Origin: JAKACA01 sp963769255
GTDB taxonomy: Bacteria; Actinomycetota; Acidimicrobiia; Acidimicrobiales; Bog-793
Assembly: GCA_963769255.1 (NCBI GenBank)
Contig: CAVYKV010000001.1
Span: 1,674,001-1,738,000, forward strand
Reading direction: 5' to 3'
DNA length: 64,000 nucleotides
Shown here: positions 1-8,507 of the stretch, piece after piece
Layout: every line of letters begins with the position of its first letter
Position numbering within the stretch: the first letter of the stretch is position 1
Made by a program: the position numbers and the translations under genes
Notes under the pieces: model-generated
What the model was told of the DNA's origin: nothing
Databases searched by the model: none
The model's input: the letters and a program-made list of their open reading frames with translations, nothing else

Positions 1-1
1 G

Positions 2-229
2 TCAGGGCGCGCTCGTCGTCCGGCGGCCGGCCACCACCCAGTCGGCGAGGAGGCGGGAGGCGGCGGTGGCCACCTCGTCGATCGCGCGGTCGAAGGCGTC
101 CTGGTTGGCACGCGACGGGGTCTTCGCCTTCGTGCCGGAGATCTTCCTCACGAATTGCCGGGCGGCGGCCTCCACCTCGGCGCTCGACGGATCCGGTAGG
201 TCACGGAGGCTGACGATGCTTCGGCACAT
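2..229 (-). CDS. DUF2277 domain protein
   Basis: A 75-residue protein that begins MCRSIVSLRDL and carries the block QFVRKISGTKAKTPSRANQDAFD. This resembles the small DUF2277 family (typical opening MCRNIKTLR, followed by QFVRKVSG and SRANEAAF). The length matches the family. No biochemical function is known to me. The gene lies at the window edge but is complete, with stop TGA at 2-4 and ATG at 227-229. It is divergent from the formate dehydrogenase operon, separated by about 105 bp. Confidence 0.8.
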   Translation of the reverse strand: MCRSIVSLRDLPDPSSAEVEAAARQFVRKISGTKAKTPSRANQDAFDRAIDEVATAASRLLADWVVAGRRTTSAP

Positions 230-334
230 GGCGCGATCGTAGGTGCCGCGGACCTGGCGACCGGCGCCGGCGACGGAGCCGAGATCCCGTCAGCGCCCCG
301 CCGAAAATGCCACCAACGCCTGAACCAGGAGTTA

Positions 335-832
335 GTGTCGACGTTAGTGGTGAACACGTCCGCGCCCGTAGAGCCCTGGTCCGAGGAGCGAGCCCGCCAG
401 CTCGCACGCCGTCACGCCGACCTGCGCGGACCCCTTCTCCCGGTGCTGCACGAGCTGCAGGCAGCCTTCGGCTGTGTGGACCAGCAGTCCATCTCGGTCG
501 TCGCCGACGTCCTCAACCTGTCCGAGGCGGAGGTGTACGGCGTGCTGACGTTCTACGCCGATTTCCGCACCGAGCCGGGTGGCTCCACCTTCGTGAAGAT
601 TTGCCGGGCCGAGGCCTGCCAGGCGATGGGTGCGGAGTCTCTCGCCGCCCATGCCGCCGACCGGCTCGGCGTCCCCATGGGGGGCACCACGGCCGACGGC
701 ACGGTGACCCTCGAGCAGGTCTTCTGCCTCGGCAACTGCGCCCTCTCGCCGTCGGTCATGGTGGGCGAGGAGGTCTTCGGCAGGGTGGACGCAGATCGCT
801 TCGACGAGCTCATGGACGCCCAGAGCCGATGA
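335..832 (+). CDS. fdsG: NAD-dependent formate dehydrogenase gamma subunit (NuoE-like)
   Basis: A 165-residue thioredoxin-like [2Fe-2S] protein homologous to NuoE. The four cluster ligands are visible as C90, C95, C131 and C135 (KICRAEAC and CLGNC). In FdsABG enzymes this subunit passes electrons between the alpha subunit and the diaphorase subunit in the cytoplasm. It is the first gene of an operon: its TGA overlaps the ATG of fdsB in ATGA. The GTG at 335 gives the longest form, but AGGAG at 327-331 is only 3 nt away, so the in-frame GTG at 344 is also possible. Confidence 0.88.
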   Translation: MSTLVVNTSAPVEPWSEERARQLARRHADLRGPLLPVLHELQAAFGCVDQQSISVVADVLNLSEAEVYGVLTFYADFRTEPGGSTFVKICRAEACQAMGAESLAAHAADRLGVPMGGTTADGTVTLEQVFCLGNCALSPSVMVGEEVFGRVDADRFDELMDAQSR

Positions 833-2400
833 CGACGTTCTACGTCTCACGAGACACGTCGGCGCGCTCGGTGGGGGCGGACGCCGTGGCAGAGATCCTT
901 GCCGGCGCCGGCGACGACGTCCAGCTCGTACGACCCGGGTCGAGGGGCCTGCTCTGGCTGGAGCCCGTCGTCGAAGCGGACACCCCGGCGGGCAGGATCG
1001 CCTTCGGGCCGGTCGCCCCGGCCGAGGTCGGCGACGTCGTAGCGGCCGTCCTGGCGGGGACGCCGGACACGGGACCCCATTACCTCGGGCGCACGGAGGA
1101 CATCCCGTACCTCGCCCGGCAGGACCGGGTGACCTTCGCCCGCGTCGGGGTCATCGACCCGCTCTCCGCCGAGGAGTACGAGGCGCACGGGGGCCTGGAG
1201 GGGCTCCGCCGGGCACGCGAGCTGGCACCGGCCGACATCGTCACCGAGGTGAGCGAGGCGGGCCTGCGAGGACGTGGTGGCGCCGGCTTCCCGACGGGTC
1301 TCAAGTGGCGCACGGTGCTGGACACGCCGAGTGACGTGAAGTTCATCTGCTGCAACGCCGACGAGGGCGACTCGGGCACCTACGCCGACCGCATGCTCAT
1401 GGAGGGGGACCCCTTCCTGCTGATCGAGGGCATGGCGATCGCAGCGCGGGCGGTGGGTGCCGGGGAGGGTTTCGTCTACATCCGCTCGGAGTACCCCGCC
1501 GCCGTGGCGACGATGAGAGCGGCCGTCATGAGGGCAGAGGAGCTGGGCTGGATCGGCACCGAGGCCGGCTTCACCATCGAGGTGCGGGTGGGGGCGGGCG
1601 CCTACATCTGCGGTGAGGAGACCTCGATGCTCGAGAGCCTCGAGGGCAATCGTGGGGTCGCCCGCGCCAAGCCGCCCGTGCCGGCCATCGAGGGCCTCTT
1701 CGGCAAGCCCACCATCGTCAACAACGTCCTGTCCCTCGCAGCCGTGCCGTCCGTCCTCGCCGGCGGCGCCGCCGCCTACGCCGCCCTCGGCACGGGTCGC
1801 TCCCTCGGCACGCAGGTCTTCCAGCTCGCCGGCAACATCCGTCAGGGCGGCATCGTCGAGGTGCCCTTCGGGATCACGCTGCGGGAGCTCATCGAGGACT
1901 TCGGAGGCGGCACGGCGAGTGGCCGGCCCCTGCGTGCCGTCCAGATCGGCGGCCCCCTGGGGTCCTACCTGCCGGCCGACCAGCTCGACCTGCCGACCGA
2001 CTACGAAGCGCTCGGTGCGGCCGGCGCCATGCTCGGCCACGGCGGCATCGTCGTGTTCGACGACACCGTCGACATGGCGCGCCAGGCCCGTTTCTCGATG
2101 GAGTTCTGTGCCGCCGAGTCGTGCGGCAAGTGCACGCCCTGCCGGGTCGGATCCGTGCGGGGGGTCGAGGTGATCGACCGCATCATCGCAGGCGAGGAGC
2201 GTGAGAAGAACCTCGAGCTCCTGGAGGACCTCTGCGAGCTGATGATCGACGGATCGCTGTGCGCCATGGGGGGGCTGACACCACAGCCCGTCCGGAGCGC
2301 CCTGCGGCATTTCCCGGAGGATTTCCTGCGCGACGACCGTGGGGCGACACTGACCGGCGTCGGGAGTGGGACAATGGCAACTGAGGGAGCGACGTCATGA
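829..2400 (+). CDS. fdsB: NAD-dependent formate dehydrogenase beta subunit (NuoF-like)
   Basis: The 523-residue diaphorase subunit, which binds FMN, NAD(H) and a [4Fe-4S] cluster. The NuoF signature GRGGAGFPTG is at residues 148-157, and the cluster ligands are C432, C435 and C438 (ESCGKCTPC) plus C478. An N-terminal region of about 110 residues precedes the NuoF core, as in other FdsB proteins. The open frame runs further upstream, but the ATG at 829, which overlaps the fdsG stop, is the natural start. Its own TGA overlaps the fdsA ATG, so the three subunits are probably translationally coupled. Confidence 0.92.
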   Translation: MTTFYVSRDTSARSVGADAVAEILAGAGDDVQLVRPGSRGLLWLEPVVEADTPAGRIAFGPVAPAEVGDVVAAVLAGTPDTGPHYLGRTEDIPYLARQDRVTFARVGVIDPLSAEEYEAHGGLEGLRRARELAPADIVTEVSEAGLRGRGGAGFPTGLKWRTVLDTPSDVKFICCNADEGDSGTYADRMLMEGDPFLLIEGMAIAARAVGAGEGFVYIRSEYPAAVATMRAAVMRAEELGWIGTEAGFTIEVRVGAGAYICGEETSMLESLEGNRGVARAKPPVPAIEGLFGKPTIVNNVLSLAAVPSVLAGGAAAYAALGTGRSLGTQVFQLAGNIRQGGIVEVPFGITLRELIEDFGGGTASGRPLRAVQIGGPLGSYLPADQLDLPTDYEALGAAGAMLGHGGIVVFDDTVDMARQARFSMEFCAAESCGKCTPCRVGSVRGVEVIDRIIAGEEREKNLELLEDLCELMIDGSLCAMGGLTPQPVRSALRHFPEDFLRDDRGATLTGVGSGTMATEGATS

Positions 2401-5333
2401 CCTTGTTGAAAGAGCACGACCTCGGAACGCCGTCGCCCGTACGCGTCGGCGACACGCCCGACCCGGCTCTCGACGTCACCGTCGAGGTGGACGGCCACCC
2501 GATCAGGGTGCCGGCGGGATCTTCCGTCATGCGGGCGGCCGCCCTGGCGGGCATCGACGTTCCGAAGCTGTGCGCCACCGACTCGCTGCAGGCCTTCGGG
2601 TCCTGCCGGCTCTGCCTCGTCGAGATCGAGGGACGCAAAGGGACGCCGGCGTCGTGCACGACACCGGTGGCCGACGGCATGCGCGTCTCGACGCAGACGC
2701 CCCGCCTCGAGCGACTGCGCCGCGGCGTCATGGAGCTCTACATCTCCGACCACCCCCTCGACTGCCTCACCTGCGCCGCCAACGGCGACTGCGAGCTGCA
2801 GGACATGGCCGGCGCCGTCGGGCTGCGCGACGTCCGCTACGGTTACGCCGGCGAGAACCACCTCGACGCCGCCAAGGACGCCTCCAACCCGTACTTCACC
2901 TTCGAGCCGGCGAAGTGCATCGTCTGCTCCCGCTGCGTACGCGCCTGCGACGAGGTGCAGGGGACGCTCGCCCTCACGATCGAGGGTCGCGGCTTCGCTT
3001 CCAAGGTGGCGCCGGGACCGCGGGGCTCCTTCCTCGCCTCCGAGTGCGTCTCGTGCGGAGCCTGCGTGCAGGTGTGCCCGACGTCGACGCTCGAGGAGAA
3101 GTCGGTCATCGAGCTTGGTGTCCCGCGGCGCACCGTCCTCACGACCTGCGCCTACTGCGGCGTCGGCTGCACCTTCAAGGCCGAGTTGCGAGGAGACGAG
3201 GTCGTCCGCATGATCCCCGCCAAGGACGGGGGGGCCAACAGCGGGCACTCGTGCGTGAAGGGCCGTTTTGCCTGGGGCTACGCCACCCACCGGGACCGCA
3301 TCCTCTCCCCGATGGTCCGCGAGTCCTTCACGGACCCCTGGCGCGAGGTCAGCTGGGACGAAGCCCTCGATTTCGCCGCCAACCGCCTGAAGGCGATCCA
3401 GGCGAGCCACGGCCGCGACTCCATCGGCGCCATCACCTCCTCCCGCTGCACGAACGAAGAGGTCTACGTCGTGCAGAAGATGGTGCGGGCCGCCTTCGGG
3501 AACAACAACGTCGACACGTGCGCTCGCGTCTGCCACTCCCCGACGGGCTTCGGTCTCAAGTCGACGTTCGGGACCTCTGCCGGCACGCAGGACTTCCGTT
3601 CGGTCGAGAAGGCGGACGTCATCATCGTCATCGGCGCCAATCCGACCGACGGGCACCCGGTCTTCGCCTCCCGCATGAAGCGCCGGCTGCGCCAGGGAGC
3701 CAAGCTCGTCGTCGTCGACCCGAGGCGCATCGACCTCGTGCGCACGCCCCACATCGAGGCCGAGCACCACCTGCAGCTCATGCCCGGCACGAATGTCGCC
3801 GTCCTCAATGCCCTCGCCCACGTCGTCGTGACCGAGGGGCTCGTCGACACCGAGTTCGTCGCCTCCCGCTGCGAGCCGGACGAGTTCGCCACCTGGTCAG
3901 CCTTCGTCGCTCGCCCTGAGAACAGCCCCGGGAGCGTCGAAGCCGCCTCCGGCGTGCCGGCGGACGAGCTGCGGGCGGCCGCCCGCCTCTACGCCTCGGC
4001 GCCGAACGGCGCCATCTACTACGGCCTCGGCGTCACCGAGCACAGCCAGGGTTCCACGGCCGTCATGGGAATGGCCAACCTCGCCATGGCGACCGGCAAC
4101 ATCGGCCGTGAGGGTGTCGGCGTCAACCCGCTGCGCGGCCAGAACAACGTGCAGGGCTCCTGCGACATGGGCTCCTTCCCCCACGAGTTCTCCGGCTACC
4201 GGCACGTCTCCGACGACGCCGTGCGGGAGAGCTTCGAGTCCCTTTGGGGCCGCAGCCTTGCCAGCGAGCCCGGCATGCGCATCCCGAACATGTTCGACGC
4301 CTCCCTCGCCGGAGAGTTCTGCGCCATGTTCGTGCAGGGGGAGGACATCGCCCAGTCGGATCCGAACACGGCACACGTGAAGGCCGCCCTGCAGGCGCTC
4401 GACCTGCTCATCGTGCAAGACCTCTTCATCAACGAGACGGCGCAGTTCGCCCACGTCTTCTTTCCCGGGACGTCGTTCCTCGAGAAGGACGGCACCTTCA
4501 CCAACGCCGAGCGGCGCATCAACCGGGTCCGTCCTGTCATGCCCTCCCGCTGCGGCAAGCAGGAGTGGGAGGTCGCCTGCGAGCTCGCCACCCGCCTCGG
4601 GTACCCCATGTCGTACACCGGCGGGTCCGAGATCATGGACGAGATCGCCGCCCTCACCCCGACGTTCGCCGGCGTCTCGTTCTCCCTGCTCGACTCCGTC
4701 GGCAGCGTGCAGTGGCCGTGCAACGAGAAGGCGCCCCTCGGTACGCCGGTGATGCACATCGGGTCGTTCGTGCGAGGGCTCGGTCGCTTCGTGGAGACGC
4801 CCTTCATCCCCACCGAGGAGCGCACGAGCCGGCGCTTCCCGCTCATCCTCACGACGGGCCGCATTCTGACGCAGTACAACGTGGGCGCACAGACGCGCCG
4901 CACGGCCAACGAGGTCTGGCACCCGGAGGACGTCCTCGAGATCAACCCATTCGACGCCTCCGAGCGGGGGATCAAGGACGGCGGCCTCGTGGAGCTCGCC
5001 AGCCGGGTGGGTTCGACGCACCTGCACGCCCGCTACTCCGAGCGGATGCCCGTCGGCGTCGTTTACACGACCTTCCACCATCCCGTGACGGGGGCGAACG
5101 TCGTCACGACGGAGTACTCGGACTGGGCGACGAACTGCCCCGAGTACAAGGTGACGGCAGTGCAGGTGCACGCCAGGGTAGAGGCGCGGCTGGGCAACGG
5201 CTCGAACGGCGAGCACGCCGCGTCGAACGGCGGCAACGGGCACGACGCCCACGGCAACGGTGCCGAGCCGAACGGCAACGGAGATCGCAAGGACGCCGAG
5301 GTCGCCCCGATCGGGGCGGTAGCTCCCGCCTGA
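2397..5333 (+). CDS. fdsA: NAD-dependent formate dehydrogenase catalytic alpha subunit
   Basis: The 978-residue molybdenum/bis-MGD subunit that oxidises formate to CO2. Ligands can be read in order: N-terminal [2Fe-2S] C59, C70, C73, C87; His-ligated [4Fe-4S] H119, C123, C126, C132; two ferredoxin-type clusters (C174-C184 and C217-C227); and the cluster next to the active site, C251, C254, C258, C286. The molybdenum ligand is a cysteine, C379, in ARVCHSPTG; it is not selenocysteine and matches the position known in Cupriavidus FdsA. The last 50 or so residues form an Asn/Gly-rich tail that looks disordered. No fdsC/fdhD sulfurtransferase gene lies beside it. Confidence 0.95.
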   Translation: MTLLKEHDLGTPSPVRVGDTPDPALDVTVEVDGHPIRVPAGSSVMRAAALAGIDVPKLCATDSLQAFGSCRLCLVEIEGRKGTPASCTTPVADGMRVSTQTPRLERLRRGVMELYISDHPLDCLTCAANGDCELQDMAGAVGLRDVRYGYAGENHLDAAKDASNPYFTFEPAKCIVCSRCVRACDEVQGTLALTIEGRGFASKVAPGPRGSFLASECVSCGACVQVCPTSTLEEKSVIELGVPRRTVLTTCAYCGVGCTFKAELRGDEVVRMIPAKDGGANSGHSCVKGRFAWGYATHRDRILSPMVRESFTDPWREVSWDEALDFAANRLKAIQASHGRDSIGAITSSRCTNEEVYVVQKMVRAAFGNNNVDTCARVCHSPTGFGLKSTFGTSAGTQDFRSVEKADVIIVIGANPTDGHPVFASRMKRRLRQGAKLVVVDPRRIDLVRTPHIEAEHHLQLMPGTNVAVLNALAHVVVTEGLVDTEFVASRCEPDEFATWSAFVARPENSPGSVEAASGVPADELRAAARLYASAPNGAIYYGLGVTEHSQGSTAVMGMANLAMATGNIGREGVGVNPLRGQNNVQGSCDMGSFPHEFSGYRHVSDDAVRESFESLWGRSLASEPGMRIPNMFDASLAGEFCAMFVQGEDIAQSDPNTAHVKAALQALDLLIVQDLFINETAQFAHVFFPGTSFLEKDGTFTNAERRINRVRPVMPSRCGKQEWEVACELATRLGYPMSYTGGSEIMDEIAALTPTFAGVSFSLLDSVGSVQWPCNEKAPLGTPVMHIGSFVRGLGRFVETPFIPTEERTSRRFPLILTTGRILTQYNVGAQTRRTANEVWHPEDVLEINPFDASERGIKDGGLVELASRVGSTHLHARYSERMPVGVVYTTFHHPVTGANVVTTEYSDWATNCPEYKVTAVQVHARVEARLGNGSNGEHAASNGGNGHDAHGNGAEPNGNGDRKDAEVAPIGAVAPA

Positions 5334-5352
5334 TCCGGACACAGCCGCACCC

Positions 5353-5607
5353 ATGTCGTCGAGCGAGCACGCCGAGCACGGCATCCGGTCGCCCGTGCCG
5401 GATCTCGTCCGGATGGCCAACCAGATCGCCAGCAATTTCGCCCACCACCCCCCGGAACAGGCAGTGGGGGAAGTGGCGGCTCACATCCGCTCTTTCTGGA
5501 CGCCCACGATGCGTTCCGAACTGGCCCATTTCGCCGCCACCGACGGGCACGACCTCCATCCGCTGGCACGCGGCGCCATCGAGCAGCTCAACCCGACGCC
5601 GGGCTGA
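5353..5607 (+). CDS. fdsD: Formate dehydrogenase delta subunit
   Basis: An 84-residue protein with the FdsD pattern: LVRMANQIASNF, then a pair of helices and FWTPTMRSEL, ending with LHPLARGAIEQL. FdsD is a small accessory subunit of soluble NAD-dependent formate dehydrogenases and is thought to help assembly or maturation. It starts 19 bp after fdsA on the same strand, so it closes the operon. In proteobacterial operons the order is usually fdsGBACD; here the C gene is absent. Confidence 0.85.
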   Translation: MSSSEHAEHGIRSPVPDLVRMANQIASNFAHHPPEQAVGEVAAHIRSFWTPTMRSELAHFAATDGHDLHPLARGAIEQLNPTPG

Positions 5608-5643
5608 GACGGCGGCCGGACTGGGATGAGCCCGGCACCGGCC

Positions 5644-5660
5644 CGGCCCGAAGAGGGCCG
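5644..5660. terminator. Possible convergent terminator hairpin
   Basis: The stem CGGCCC/GGGCCG with loop GAAGA lies between the ends of fdsD and the SPFH gene. There is no T-run, so the call is weak. Confidence 0.3.
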
Positions 5661-5682
5661 ATCCGAGGCGGCCCGGTCGACG

Positions 5683-6714
5683 TCAGCGCCGCGGCGCGGC
5701 ACCTCCGCTGCCCGGTGCCGGCCCGTTCGTGGCGGCGCCGGAGCCTGCCTGGCCGGCGGCGTCGAGGACGCTCTTCAGCGCCTGCGATGCGCCCATGAGG
5801 CCAGCGGACTCGTAGGGAACGACGATCTTCGAGTTGTCGCTCTCGACGAGACGGGAGAGCGTGTCGAGCTGCAGCACGGCCAGCAGCTCCGGCGTCGGGT
5901 GCGACTCGAGGATGGCCGTGTACACCTGGCGTACCGCCTCGGCACGCCCCTCCGATTCGGCGATGAGGGCAGCCTTGCGTCCCTCCGCCCGTAGGCGGTA
6001 CGCCTCGCGCTCGCCTTCGGCCTGAGTCACCTGGGCCTGCTTCTGTCCCTCGGCTGCCAGGATGGCCGCCTGCTTCTTTCCTTCCGCCTCGTTGATCGCA
6101 CCTTGGCGCTCGCCTTCGGTCTTCAAGATGACGGCCCGCTTCTGCTGCTCGGCCTCCTTCTGGAGGCTCATGGCCTGCAGGACGTTCGTGGGCGGGACGA
6201 TGTCGACGATCTCGATGCGGTTGATGCGCACGCCCCATTTGTCGGTGACCGGCTCCATGTGCCCCTGCAGCTCGCTGTTGATGCGCTCCCGCTCCGTGAG
6301 CGCCTCGTCCAGGGTGAGCCCACCGAAGACGGCCCTGAGGGCGGTGCGAGCCAGCTGGAAGATGGCCACCTCGTAGTTGCTGACCGAGAAGAGCGCCGCC
6401 TTCGGGTCCACGACCTGGCTGAAGATCGTGGCGGAGACGAGGACGCTGACGTTGTCCTTCGTGATGACGTCCTGCTGGTCACCCGTCCGCGGCACCTCCC
6501 TCACGTCGACGGTCTGCACCGTGTCGATGAAGGGCACGAGGACGGCGAGGCCGGGGTTGCGGACGGTGTGGAACTGCCCGAGGCGTTTCTGCACCCCCAC
6601 CGTGCCCTGCTGGATGAGGCGCATCGACCGGTAGAAGGTCGACAGCACGATGATGGCGACGACGACGAGAACGACGATGATGACGATCTCGCTGCCCGAG
6701 GTTGCAAGGATCAT
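5683..6714 (-). CDS. SPFH/band 7 (stomatin-like) membrane protein
   Basis: A 343-residue protein with one N-terminal membrane segment (about residues 8-26), then an SPFH/band 7 domain (GVQKRLGQFHTVRNPGL onward) and a long Ala/Glu/Lys-rich coiled coil (about 185-260, repeats of EGE/EGK). It ends in a short Gly/Ala/Pro tail. Proteins of this QmcA/stomatin-like type form oligomeric rings in membrane microdomains. The start has a good ribosome site, AAGGAG, 6 nt before the ATG. The partner NfeD gene lies 10 bp upstream on the same strand, the classic stomatin-NfeD pairing. Confidence 0.92.
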   Translation of the reverse strand: MILATSGSEIVIIVVLVVVAIIVLSTFYRSMRLIQQGTVGVQKRLGQFHTVRNPGLAVLVPFIDTVQTVDVREVPRTGDQQDVITKDNVSVLVSATIFSQVVDPKAALFSVSNYEVAIFQLARTALRAVFGGLTLDEALTERERINSELQGHMEPVTDKWGVRINRIEIVDIVPPTNVLQAMSLQKEAEQQKRAVILKTEGERQGAINEAEGKKQAAILAAEGQKQAQVTQAEGEREAYRLRAEGRKAALIAESEGRAEAVRQVYTAILESHPTPELLAVLQLDTLSRLVESDNSKIVVPYESAGLMGASQALKSVLDAAGQAGSGAATNGPAPGSGGAAPRR

Positions 6715-6724
6715 TTCGGTCTCC

Positions 6725-7201
6725 TTAGGTGTCTTCGGGCAGCTCGAACGGAGCCAGACCGAGGCTTGGTAGGTCTTCGACGACGAAGGTGGTGTTGTTC
6801 AGCTCGAGCAGCATGACGGTAGTACCGGCGGCGATGGGCTTTCCGTCGAAGGAGACGGCCTTCCAGAGCTCGCCGTTGATGCGCACGCGGCCCGGACTGT
6901 CCGGTCCGTCCACCGCCTCCACGAGGACCGTCTCCTTGCCGACGTTGGCCTTGATGCCCGACACGAGCTCGCCCTGCCCCCGCCGCATCGCCCGCAGGAT
7001 GGAGGGCCGCAGGAAGGCGACACCGGACACTGCGGCGGCGACGAAGGCGGGAATCTGCACGACGACGCCGACCCCGGCGATGGCGAGGATGGCGGCCACC
7101 AAGGCGCCGAGGGCGACGAAGAGGGCGTAGAAGGCGCGGTGGCCGGACTCGGCGATCAGGAAGATGACGGCGATGAGGAACCACCAGAGCGCCTCGCCCA
7201 T
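6725..7201 (-). CDS. NfeD family membrane protein
   Basis: A 158-residue short-form NfeD protein. Hydrophobic segments lie at about residues 4-20 and 24-55, followed by a C-terminal OB-fold domain (VGKETVLVEAVD, then GRVRINGELWKAVS and GTTVMLLE), the usual NfeD soluble domain. The frame is open further upstream, but the ATG at 7201 has GGAGGAGG a few nt before it and begins directly before the first membrane segment. It is co-transcribed with the SPFH gene downstream. NfeD proteins anchor or regulate their partner stomatins. Confidence 0.88.
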   Translation of the reverse strand: MGEALWWFLIAVIFLIAESGHRAFYALFVALGALVAAILAIAGVGVVVQIPAFVAAAVSGVAFLRPSILRAMRRGQGELVSGIKANVGKETVLVEAVDGPDSPGRVRINGELWKAVSFDGKPIAAGTTVMLLELNNTTFVVEDLPSLGLAPFELPEDT

Positions 7202-7312
7202 CGCAGCACCTCCTCCACAGTCCTGGCCACGAACGACCCGGTAGGCACGTTCGTCCCCACCCTGCACTACGAGGTTACCGGCCTCGGAGCTTGCGCCACC
7301 TGCGCCGCCGGC

Positions 7313-8077
7313 TCAGGGCGTGGGCGACGAGGTCTCCGTGTCGTCGGAACTACCTGCCGGTGCAGGCGCCACGACCGGTGACTCGGCCTCCGCCGGCGTG
7401 CCGACCGGCGTACCTGCCGGGGCGGCGCCGTCGACCGGAGTCCCGATGACGACGAGGGGCGTCGGCGCCGCCATGGGACGGGGGGAGCGGACGATGCCGG
7501 AGGCGAGCAACGTGAGGTTCGGGACGAGCGTCGTGCCCTCCTCCGTCGAGAACACGACGTAGATGAGGCCCATCGAGACGACACGGCCCTCCATGGGGCC
7601 GCCGAGGGACCCGGTTCGGACGCGGACCTGGTCCCCGGCACGAAACGGCCTCGCCATGAGCAGCACGATCCCCGCGAAGACGTTCCCCAGGCTCTGCTGT
7701 GCTGCGATGCCCAGCACGACGCCGGTGATCGCACCTCCCAACAGCAGCTGGGAGACGCCGATGCGGACGATGACGAGAGCCAGCAGCAGGATGACGACGA
7801 GCCCGAGGATCGTGAGGATGAGGCGTACCGAGGCGGCCGTTGCCGTGTCGGCGAGAGCGATGGCCCGACCGAGCTGGTTGGCGAGCTGGCGCACGGAATA
7901 GCTCGCCATGAGGAAGAAGGCGCCGGCGAGGCTGTAAGCGAGGACCCGGTGCAGATGGGCGTCACCTTCCACCCGGTTCACGGCGTGCATCTCCCCGCCG
8001 AAGTGGTACCCGATGACGAAGGCGGCGATGGCGCCGGCGCCGACTGCGATCTGGACGACCAGGCCGCGCTTGCTCAT
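7313..8077 (-). CDS. Small MscS-type mechanosensitive channel
   Basis: A 254-residue protein with membrane segments near residues 6-24, 45-60 and 84-106, followed by the MscS pore-helix region (GAITGVVLGIAAQQSLGNVFAG) and a short beta domain (PFRAGDQVRVRTG, then VPNLTLLAS). MscS channels release solutes on hypo-osmotic shock. The C-terminal alpha/beta part seen in E. coli MscS is replaced by a Pro/Ala/Thr-rich tail of about 50 residues. The gene is separated from NfeD by about 110 bp and has its own leaderless-type promoter. Confidence 0.88.
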   Translation of the reverse strand: MSKRGLVVQIAVGAGAIAAFVIGYHFGGEMHAVNRVEGDAHLHRVLAYSLAGAFFLMASYSVRQLANQLGRAIALADTATAASVRLILTILGLVVILLLALVIVRIGVSQLLLGGAITGVVLGIAAQQSLGNVFAGIVLLMARPFRAGDQVRVRTGSLGGPMEGRVVSMGLIYVVFSTEEGTTLVPNLTLLASGIVRSPRPMAAPTPLVVIGTPVDGAAPAGTPVGTPAEAESPVVAPAPAGSSDDTETSSPTP

Positions 8078-8083
8078 CGGGCC

Positions 8084-8089
8084 AATGTA
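8084..8089 (-). promoter_or_regulatory. Leaderless-type -10 box of the MscS gene
   Basis: On the minus strand TACATT lies 6 nt before the ATG, which puts the predicted transcript start on the start codon. Confidence 0.5.
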
Positions 8090-8180
8090 GGACGTCGAGG
8101 GTGCTGATCAGCGCTCCGGGGGCGCCACCGCCGGCGCACGGCGGGAGGGCGGCGACGGCACGGAGGCCGCTGCCGGCGCC

Positions 8181-8411
8181 TCAGCGCCAGTGGCGGCGCC
8201 TGCGGCCGGAGCGGCCGACCACGATCGCGATGACGAGGAGGATGACCCCGACGGCGATGCCGGCGAGGCCGCGGTGGGTGTGCTTGCCGACCTTGGCGTA
8301 GCCCGGGACGAAGGTCGGCAATGAGTGCGCCGGGACGACGGCATACACGACGCCGGCGGCGATGGCGAGGATGGCAATGATGCCCAGCAGTACCGCGATG
8401 GTCGTGCGCAT
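8181..8411 (-). CDS. Small two-helix membrane protein
   Basis: A 76-residue protein with hydrophobic helices at about residues 4-26 and 48-66, a loop containing PAHSLPTFVPGY and GKHTHRGL, and a basic C-terminus (RSGRRRRHWR). Similar two-helix proteins with a PAHSLP loop occur in many actinobacteria; no function is known to me. The ATG at 8411 is preceded by a leaderless-type promoter (TATGGT, 6 nt gap), which supports this start over longer forms in the same frame. Confidence 0.7.
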   Translation of the reverse strand: MRTTIAVLLGIIAILAIAAGVVYAVVPAHSLPTFVPGYAKVGKHTHRGLAGIAVGVILLVIAIVVGRSGRRRRHWR

Positions 8412-8417
8412 ACCGAC

Positions 8418-8423
8418 ACCATA
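8418..8423 (-). promoter_or_regulatory. Leaderless-type -10 box
   Basis: TATGGT on the minus strand, 6 nt before the ATG at 8411. Confidence 0.45.
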
Positions 8424-8507
8424 GGCGTTCCCGCCGACTGGCTCCCGGCAACGGCCGGAGGGGGCGAAGACGCCCGCGACGGGCAAGGGGATGGGAAGCT
8501 CGTGTCG

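Noticed and set aside
3500..3560. Possible selenocysteine in the formate dehydrogenase alpha subunit
   Set aside because: The molybdenum ligand codon is a normal Cys codon in ARVCHSPTG; there is no in-frame TGA.
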